This document shows positions 58,717-64,000 of a DNA stretch of 64,000 bases, piece by piece. This stretch comes from Rhodobiaceae bacterium (GTDB taxonomy: Bacteria > Pseudomonadota > Alphaproteobacteria > RS24): positions 1 to 64,000 of the forward strand of contig JABJKE010000030.1 in NCBI GenBank assembly GCA_018660505.1. Reading direction: 5' to 3'. The number at the start of each line of letters is the position of its first letter. Position 1 is the stretch's first letter. The translations under genes and the position numbers were made by a program. The notes beneath the pieces were generated by a model. The model ran no database searches and was not told the origin of the DNA. It was given only the letters and a program-made list of their open reading frames with translations.

Positions 58717-59781
58717 ATGAATGAAATTAACCTTGGCATCATCGGCACGGGCCTCATGGGCTTTGAGCATATTCAAAACTTCAACTTGCTGGAAGGCGCG
58801 CGCGTCGCCGCTTTGGCCGACACAGATGCGACCATGCTGGCCAAAGCCGAGGCCATGAGCGCCGACAGCCCGCGCACGAGCGATGATTATGAAACGCTGT
58901 TGAGCGACGAAAGCCTAGATGCGCTGGTCATTGCCACGCCCAATTTTCATCATATTGAGGTTTTGCGCGCCGCCCTGAGCAGCGGCAAGCCGATATTATG
59001 CGAAAAGCCGCTTTGCACCACTTTGGCCGATACCGACGCGGTGAGGCAGCAAGTGACGCGCGATAATCTGACCTTTCAAGTGGGCATGGAATATCGCTTC
59101 AAGCCTGCTTTGGCCGAGATGATTACGCGCGTCGAGCGCGGCGATGCAGGCTTTGTGCATATGCTTTCCATCCGCGAGCATCGGTTTCCCTTTCTGCCGA
59201 AAGTCAACGATTGGAACCGATTTAATGCCAATACAGGCGGCACATTGGTCGAAAAATGCTGCCATTTCTTTGACCTGATGCGGCTCATCCTCGGTAGCGA
59301 GCCGGTGAGCGTGGTGGCTTCGGCGGGGCAAAACGTCAATCATTTGAACGAGACCTATGCTGGCCAGACGCCCGATATTTGGGACAATGGCTATGCGGTT
59401 TTCGATTTCGAAAACGGCGCCCGCGCCATGCTCGACCTATGTATGTTTGCCGAAGGGTCGCGCCATTCGGAAGAATTAGCCGCCATGGGCGATAAGGCCA
59501 AAGTCGAATGCCTGTTGCCGCAAAACATCGTCACCCACGGCCATAGAGATACTTGGGTCGTCGATAAAACCGACATTCATGTGCCGGAAGAAATTTTAAA
59601 CGCGGGCTATCACTCGGGCGCCACTTACCATCAGAACCAAGCCTTTTTGGCCGCTGTGCGCGGCGAGGCAGAGGTCATTGTTACCGCCGAAGATGGCCAT
59701 CGCGCGGTGGCCATGGGTGTGGCGGCTCAAATGGCGGCGCGCGAAAAACGCCGCGTAGATATGACGGAGCTAGGACTATGA
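58717..59781 (+). CDS. Gfo/Idh/MocA family protein, candidate NAD-dependent glycosidase or sugar dehydrogenase
   Basis: 354 aa. NAD-binding loop GTGLMG (10-15), CEKPLC (EKP 96-98) and a conserved active-site block WNRFNANTGGTLVEKCCHFF (166-185) with K180 and H183. Most members are sugar or inositol dehydrogenases, but some use transient NAD oxidation to cleave glycosides (GH4/GH109-like chemistry, and the NAD-dependent sulfoquinovosidases of GH188). Its coupling to an aldo-keto reductase, an SsuD-type monooxygenase and a sugar kinase makes the GH188-like role attractive. That role is inference. Confidence 0.85.
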   Translation: MNEINLGIIGTGLMGFEHIQNFNLLEGARVAALADTDATMLAKAEAMSADSPRTSDDYETLLSDESLDALVIATPNFHHIEVLRAALSSGKPILCEKPLCTTLADTDAVRQQVTRDNLTFQVGMEYRFKPALAEMITRVERGDAGFVHMLSIREHRFPFLPKVNDWNRFNANTGGTLVEKCCHFFDLMRLILGSEPVSVVASAGQNVNHLNETYAGQTPDIWDNGYAVFDFENGARAMLDLCMFAEGSRHSEELAAMGDKAKVECLLPQNIVTHGHRDTWVVDKTDIHVPEEILNAGYHSGATYHQNQAFLAAVRGEAEVIVTAEDGHRAVAMGVAAQMAAREKRRVDMTELGL

Positions 59782-60692
59782 ACGCAATTGGAGCCGATGA
59801 AAATCTTGTCGATGGCGGGCCCCGCCAGTTAGGCGATACGCCGATTGGCGCGCTGGGTTTTGGCTGCTGGCGCCTAGTGGGCGACGATGTGGCCGATGCC
59901 ACCACGCGCATTGAAACCGCGCTCGATTGCGGCATGACCTTGATCGATAATGCCGATGTCTATGGCCTCGATTGGGGCGGCAAAGCCTTTGGCGAGAGCG
60001 AGACTCTGCTCGGCAAAGTGCTGGCCCGCACGCCCAATTTACGCCAACGCATGGTGTTGGCCAGCAAGGGCAGCATAATGCCGGGCGTGCCCTATGTCGC
60101 CAATGCCGCCTATTTGACCGGTGCCGTCGATGCCTCTCTGGCGCGCCTGCAAAGTGCGCATATCGACCTCTATCAAATTCATCGTCCCGATATGTTTACC
60201 CATCCGGCCGAAACCGCCGCCGCGCTCGATGGCTTGGTGCAGGCGGGGAAAATTGGCAAAGTGGGCGTCTCGAATTACACCAAAGCCCAGACCGACGCCC
60301 TGCGCCATTTCCTCAAAGCGCCGCTGGTCAGCGTGCAATCTGAATATTCGCTGAGCCATTTACAGCCGTTGCGCGATGGCACGTTGGATGAATGCCTGCG
60401 CCACGACACGGCTTTTCTGGCTTGGTCGCCGCTTGGCGGGGGCGCGCTTTTGGGGCCAGATGTGGCCCCGGCGCTTGGGCAATTACTCGACCAATTGGCC
60501 GCGCGCGAAAACACCGACCGCGCGGGCATTGCTTTGGCCTTTGTTCTGGCCCATCCGTCTCGCCCCGTTGCGCTGCTTGGCTCGCAATCAGTGACACGGA
60601 TGAAAGCGGCGCAAAAAGTCACCCAGCTGACATTGACACGCGGGGACATCTACGCCCTGATAGAGGCCGCCGAGGGCGTGCCCCTTCCCTAG
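59778..60692 (+). CDS. Aldo-keto reductase
   Basis: 304-aa AKR with tetrad D57, Y62, K97 and H135. Overlaps the preceding gene by four bases (ATGA) and is followed 21 bases later by the flavin monooxygenase. In the sulfo-SMO pathway the AKR SmoB reduces 6-oxo-glucose to glucose; this gene is the natural candidate for that step here. Generic sugar or aldehyde reductase is the alternative. Confidence 0.88.
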   Translation: MNAIGADENLVDGGPRQLGDTPIGALGFGCWRLVGDDVADATTRIETALDCGMTLIDNADVYGLDWGGKAFGESETLLGKVLARTPNLRQRMVLASKGSIMPGVPYVANAAYLTGAVDASLARLQSAHIDLYQIHRPDMFTHPAETAAALDGLVQAGKIGKVGVSNYTKAQTDALRHFLKAPLVSVQSEYSLSHLQPLRDGTLDECLRHDTAFLAWSPLGGGALLGPDVAPALGQLLDQLAARENTDRAGIALAFVLAHPSRPVALLGSQSVTRMKAAQKVTQLTLTRGDIYALIEAAEGVPLP

Positions 60693-60713
60693 TCCATCGC
60701 CAAAGGAGCCGAT

Positions 60714-61808
60714 ATGACCGCCCTGCCTCAAGCCGAAATCAGTTGGTTTTCCGCGCTTTGCGACGATGATTACCAATTTTTAGGCGTCGAAGACCCCAAG
60801 CTGAAAGCCAGTTGGCCGCATTGTCGCGATATCGCCCAAACCGCCGATAAAAACGGTTTCGACAATATTCTACTGCCCTCCGGCTATGCGCTGGGCATGG
60901 ATAGCATCGCTTTCGCGGGCGGCATTGCGCCCCTGCTGGAGCAAATGCGTTTGCTGGTGGCCGTGCGCTGCGGCGAAATGTGGGTGCCGCAATTGGCCCG
61001 CCAATTGGCCACGCTCGACCAAATGTTAAATGGCCGCCTGACCCTCAATATTATTTCGTCTGACCTGCCCGGCCAAACGCTGGAAGGGGGGCCACGCTAT
61101 CAACGCACGCGCGAGACCATGCAGGCTTTGCGGCAATTGCTAAATGGCCAACCTGTGCATATGGATGGCGAATTTGTGAAACTCGATTTAGAGCCGCCGC
61201 GCATCGGCACTGTGTCGGGCAAAAGCCCACCGTTTTACTTTGGCGGCCTGTCGCCCCCCGCTTGCGACGTGGCGGCCGCCGAGGCGGATGTGTTTTTAAT
61301 GTGGCCAGACACAATGGACAAAGTAAAAGCCATCCTCGACGATATGAAAAAACGCGCTGCGGGCTATGAGCGGCATCTGAAATTTGGCTATCGGGCGCAT
61401 GTGATTGTGCGCGAAACCGAGGCCGAAGCGCGCGACGCAGCCGCGCTATTGGTGAGCCGCCTCGACGATAAAATTGGCGAAGACATCCGCAATCGCTCGC
61501 TCGATAGCACGTCTCTTGGGGTGCGACGTCAGGCCGAAATGCGCCAAGCCGCCAATGCCGCCGGCAGCGGCGACTATGTCGAAGACAATCTATGGACTGG
61601 CGTTGGCCGCGCCCGCTCGGGCTGTGGGGCCGCCATTGTGGGCGACCCAGACCAAGTTTTGGCCAAGCTCAATGCCTATCGCGCGCTGGGCATTGAGAGC
61701 TTTATTCTATCCGGCTATCCGCATGCCCAAGAATGCGATTTATTCGCCAAATATGTGCTGCCGCAGCTTAACCATGGCACGCTTACCTTCCAAGCTTCGG
61801 AGGGCTAA
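60714..61808 (+). CDS. SsuD-type flavin-dependent sulfonate monooxygenase
   Basis: 364-aa LLM-class monooxygenase of the alkanesulfonate monooxygenase group. The sulfonate/flavin contact residues known from SsuD (R226, H228, R297, Y331) have counterparts at R227, H229 (YRAHVIVRE), R301 (GRARSGCGAA) and Y335 (LSGYPH). An aaaggagc site precedes the ATG. Needs FMNH2 from a separate flavin reductase, which is not in the window. No ssuABC transporter is adjacent; the sugar neighbours suggest a sugar sulfonate such as sulfoquinovose instead of alkanesulfonates. Confidence 0.88.
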   Translation: MTALPQAEISWFSALCDDDYQFLGVEDPKLKASWPHCRDIAQTADKNGFDNILLPSGYALGMDSIAFAGGIAPLLEQMRLLVAVRCGEMWVPQLARQLATLDQMLNGRLTLNIISSDLPGQTLEGGPRYQRTRETMQALRQLLNGQPVHMDGEFVKLDLEPPRIGTVSGKSPPFYFGGLSPPACDVAAAEADVFLMWPDTMDKVKAILDDMKKRAAGYERHLKFGYRAHVIVRETEAEARDAAALLVSRLDDKIGEDIRNRSLDSTSLGVRRQAEMRQAANAAGSGDYVEDNLWTGVGRARSGCGAAIVGDPDQVLAKLNAYRALGIESFILSGYPHAQECDLFAKYVLPQLNHGTLTFQASEG

Positions 61809-62702
61809 ATGCGATTTGGATTGGACCTTGGCGGAACCAAAATGGAAGCCATTGTCATGGATGGCACAGGCCAGATTATCTGGCGCCAACGCGCGCCCAC
61901 GCCAGCCGAAGATTATGCCGCCATCGTGCAAACCATCGGCCAATTGGTCGAGGCGGGCGACGCCGCAGTTGGGGCGCGCGTGAGCGTCGGCATTGGCATG
62001 CCGGGCTCGCTGTCGCCAAAAACCGGATGGGTGCGAAACTCCAACACGTTAAGTTTAAACGGCCAGCCATTGCGCCAAGACTTAGAGGCGCGTTTGGGCC
62101 GCGAGGTTCGCCTCGCCAATGATGCCAATTGCTTCGCTTTGTCCGAGGCCACCGATGGGGCGGGCCAAGACGCCCAATCGGTTTTCGGGGTTATCCTTGG
62201 CACTGGCTGTGGCGGCGGTTTGGTGTTCTCTGGCCAATTGCAAAACGGCGTCAATGGCATTGGCGGGGAATGGGGGCACAACCCTTTGGCCGCGCCGACG
62301 GCAGACGAAGTGCCGGGCCCAGCGTGTTATTGTGGCCGCCATGGCTGCAATGAAGTTTGGATATCCGGCTCTGGCTTTGCCCGCGACCATAATTTGATAA
62401 ACCAAGACAATCTGTCCAGCGAAGCCATTATCGCCAGCGACACGCCCGCCGCTCAAGCCAGTTTCGAGCGCCTCTGTGACCGGCTGGCGCGCGCTTTGGG
62501 CGCGGTTATTAATCTCGTCGACCCCGAGGTTATCGTCTTGGGCGGCGGCTTGTCGAATGTCGATGCGCTGTACCAAAGATTGCCGCAAATCTGGGATGCG
62601 TATATATTCTCAGATGTCATTGAAACGCAGCTGAAGAAAAACCAGCACGGCGATAGCAGTGGCGTTAGAGGGGCCGCTTGGCTCTGGCCAAATCAGGCTT
62701 AA
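61809..62702 (+). CDS. ROK-family sugar kinase
   Basis: 297-aa ROK kinase. ATP loop DLGGTK (6-11), catalytic D105 in NDANCF, zinc ligands H157 and C173, C175, C180 (CYCGRHGC). Closest by eye to fructokinase/N-acetylglucosamine/glucose kinases. It starts on the base after the monooxygenase stop, so the two are coupled. It would phosphorylate the hexose released by the enzymes before it. Confidence 0.9.
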   Translation: MRFGLDLGGTKMEAIVMDGTGQIIWRQRAPTPAEDYAAIVQTIGQLVEAGDAAVGARVSVGIGMPGSLSPKTGWVRNSNTLSLNGQPLRQDLEARLGREVRLANDANCFALSEATDGAGQDAQSVFGVILGTGCGGGLVFSGQLQNGVNGIGGEWGHNPLAAPTADEVPGPACYCGRHGCNEVWISGSGFARDHNLINQDNLSSEAIIASDTPAAQASFERLCDRLARALGAVINLVDPEVIVLGGGLSNVDALYQRLPQIWDAYIFSDVIETQLKKNQHGDSSGVRGAAWLWPNQA

Positions 62703-62748
62703 ATCAAATTGGCGAAAGCCAGATGCGAAGAGACCGTGAGGAACGACT

Positions 62749-63153
62749 ATGTTTAGTGAAATTATGCCAAGCGCTGCTTATGACGCGCTGCAAAAAGATG
62801 CCGACGCGCAACTTATCGATTGCCGCTCGATGGCCGAATGGAACCTCATCGGCACGCCAGATTTAAGCCCCATCGGCAAGCAAGTTGCCTGTCTGGAATG
62901 GCAAAGCGTCGACGGCCAGCGCAATGAGGCCTTTTGCAGCAAAGTCATCGAACATATCGACAAAGCCACTTCTATTTATGTAATTTGCCGCTCGGGCGCG
63001 CGCTCCGCCGCCGCTTGCCAAGCTTTGGCCGAAGCCGGTTTTACCAGCTTATTTAACGTGAGCGGCGGTTTTGAAGGCAATACAGACTTGCAAGGCCATC
63101 GTGGCACCCAAGAGGGCTGGAAATTCGAGGGGCTGCCCTGGCGTCAGCCATAA
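62749..63153 (+). CDS. Rhodanese-like protein
   Basis: 134-aa single rhodanese domain; active-site loop CRSGAR with C80. Could be a thiosulfate/persulfide sulfurtransferase. It follows the ROK gene by 46 bases on the same strand; a link to sulfite or sulfide handling is possible but unproven. Start ATG at 62749 after gaggaacgact. Confidence 0.85.
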   Translation: MFSEIMPSAAYDALQKDADAQLIDCRSMAEWNLIGTPDLSPIGKQVACLEWQSVDGQRNEAFCSKVIEHIDKATSIYVICRSGARSAAACQALAEAGFTSLFNVSGGFEGNTDLQGHRGTQEGWKFEGLPWRQP

Positions 63154-63195
63154 TAGAGAGGCGCCAGCCCTAGTCAGGAAACCAGAGATACCGAC

Positions 63196-64000
63196 CTAAA
63201 GTCGGATATCCCCTTTATCCACTTGGTTTTGCAAATCCCCCGTCATCACTTCCGGAGCCTGCGCATCGCGGCCCAGAAGATATAAATCATCTTCCACTTC
63301 CGCCACCGAATAAGCGGCGTTTTTCAACTTCGACTTTTGGAATTTAAACGTCCCCGTCACATCGACTTTCTGGCCGATGCGAATGAACCTAGGCACCGCA
63401 TAGGCTGGCAAGTTTTGGCGCATATGTTTGGCCAAACCATCGAGGTCCAGCTTGCCCTCTTGTTTTTGCGTTAAATACAACATGCCACAGCGGCCATCTC
63501 GGCCCGGCACGCTGACGCCATAAACCACGGCGTCTTCAATCTCTGGCCATTTCATAATCACGCTTTCCACTTCCGTGGTGGCCACGTTTTCGCCCTGCCA
63601 ACGGAAAGTATCGCCAATGCGATCACCGAATTGAATGTGGCCATGTTTTTGCAAAACCACTAAATCGCCCGAGTTAAACCACGCGTCGCCTTTTTCAAAA
63701 ACATCGCGCATCACTTTTTTCTCGCTGGCTTGGGCATCCGTATAACCATCGAATGGGTTTTGCTCGTCGATGCGCATAATCAAAAGCCCCGTCTGACCGG
63801 GCTTTAATTTTTGCAAAAACGAGTCTTTGCCCAGAGTGGGGGCATCGGCGTCGACGTCATAGCCAACCACTTCCCATGCTTTGCCATAGTTCGGCGACCA
63901 GCCAACGGTTTTATCGAAATTGAAAATATTGACAAAGCCGGTATTGGCCTCCGACGCGCCGTAAAACTCGTGCACGCGGGCAATGCCGAAGCGGTTTTTA
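63196..64000 (-). CDS. FadD/FATP-type acyl-CoA synthetase, C-terminal part
   Basis: The frame is open to the window end, so the start lies beyond 64000; about 268 residues are visible. EFYGASEAN is the adenylation motif, FNSGDLVV and FGDRIGDTFRWQGENVATTE the conserved hinge typical of very-long-chain/FATP-like acyl-CoA synthetases, and GTFKFQKSKLK the C-terminal lysine region. It activates fatty acids for degradation or lipid synthesis. Converges on the rhodanese gene. Confidence 0.92.
   Translation of the reverse strand, partial: KNRFGIARVHEFYGASEANTGFVNIFNFDKTVGWSPNYGKAWEVVGYDVDADAPTLGKDSFLQKLKPGQTGLLIMRIDEQNPFDGYTDAQASEKKVMRDVFEKGDAWFNSGDLVVLQKHGHIQFGDRIGDTFRWQGENVATTEVESVIMKWPEIEDAVVYGVSVPGRDGRCGMLYLTQKQEGKLDLDGLAKHMRQNLPAYAVPRFIRIGQKVDVTGTFKFQKSKLKNAAYSVAEVEDDLYLLGRDAQAPEVMTGDLQNQVDKGDIRL

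Overview
The window is a gene-dense bacterial chromosome segment that fits an Alphaproteobacterium, probably aquatic or marine. The evidence is conserved alphaproteobacterial gene order: rnd/ppx-ppk-hda-AI-2E permease, purM-purN/ndk-holC-pepA, surA-rsmA, gmk-mltG-fabF-acpP-fabG-fabD, rpsF-rpsR-DUF2232-rplI-dnaB-alr-mlaE-mlaF-radA-cvpA-purF, and bamB-yfgM-der. An outer membrane is implied by SurA, BamB and MlaEF. No rRNA, tRNA, CRISPR array, transposase or integrase was seen. I do not assign a genus.

Layout. 1-7841: end of RNase D, then a minus-strand polyphosphate/replication-control operon (DUF2066 protein, AI-2E permease, Hda, Ppk, Ppx). 7979-10097: purine biosynthesis (purM, purN) facing ndk. 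10224-20593: holC-pepA, surA-rsmA, an alcohol dehydrogenase, gmk, mltG and the fatty-acid synthesis block. The usual lptF-lptG-lptD and pdxA are missing from this otherwise syntenic stretch. 20913-31964: a long plus-strand run of ribosomal, replication, lipid-transport, repair and purine genes. 32023-33587: a clearly AT-richer one-gene insert with its own promoter, paired inverted repeats and terminator; it encodes a 447-aa protein resembling AIPR/DGQHR-type phage-defence proteins. 33594-38345: a small zinc-ribbon protein, der, bamB, yfgM and panB. 38452-42488: small orphan enzymes (GFA, DUF442-like phosphatase, YtoQ, PpnP, DUF1330, CPBP protease, Wzz) and an acetyltransferase pseudogene. 42699-49503: guaA, guaB, rsmB, rlmE and a second Ppx/GppA.

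49759-64000 is accessory metabolism: a MetY-type sulfhydrylase, a small membrane protein coupled to a fatty-acid desaturase, four 12-bp tandem repeats, a CYP153-like P450, an oxidoreductase/aldo-keto reductase fusion, a cytosolic GH3 glycosidase, and a plus-strand operon. That operon holds a fatty-acid hydroxylase, a Gfo/Idh/MocA protein, an aldo-keto reductase, an SsuD-type flavin monooxygenase and a ROK sugar kinase. A rhodanese and the C-terminal part of an acyl-CoA synthetase follow.

The most interesting system is 58717-62702. The four enzyme types match the logic of the oxidative sulfoquinovose pathway: an NAD-dependent glycosidase candidate, a sulfonate monooxygenase that keeps the sulfonate-contact residues of SsuD, an aldo-keto reductase for 6-oxo-glucose, and a hexokinase. 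I propose it as a compact, atypical sulfo-SMO cluster for algal sulfolipid sugar. This is inference from family and context, and no flavin reductase or transporter is visible here.
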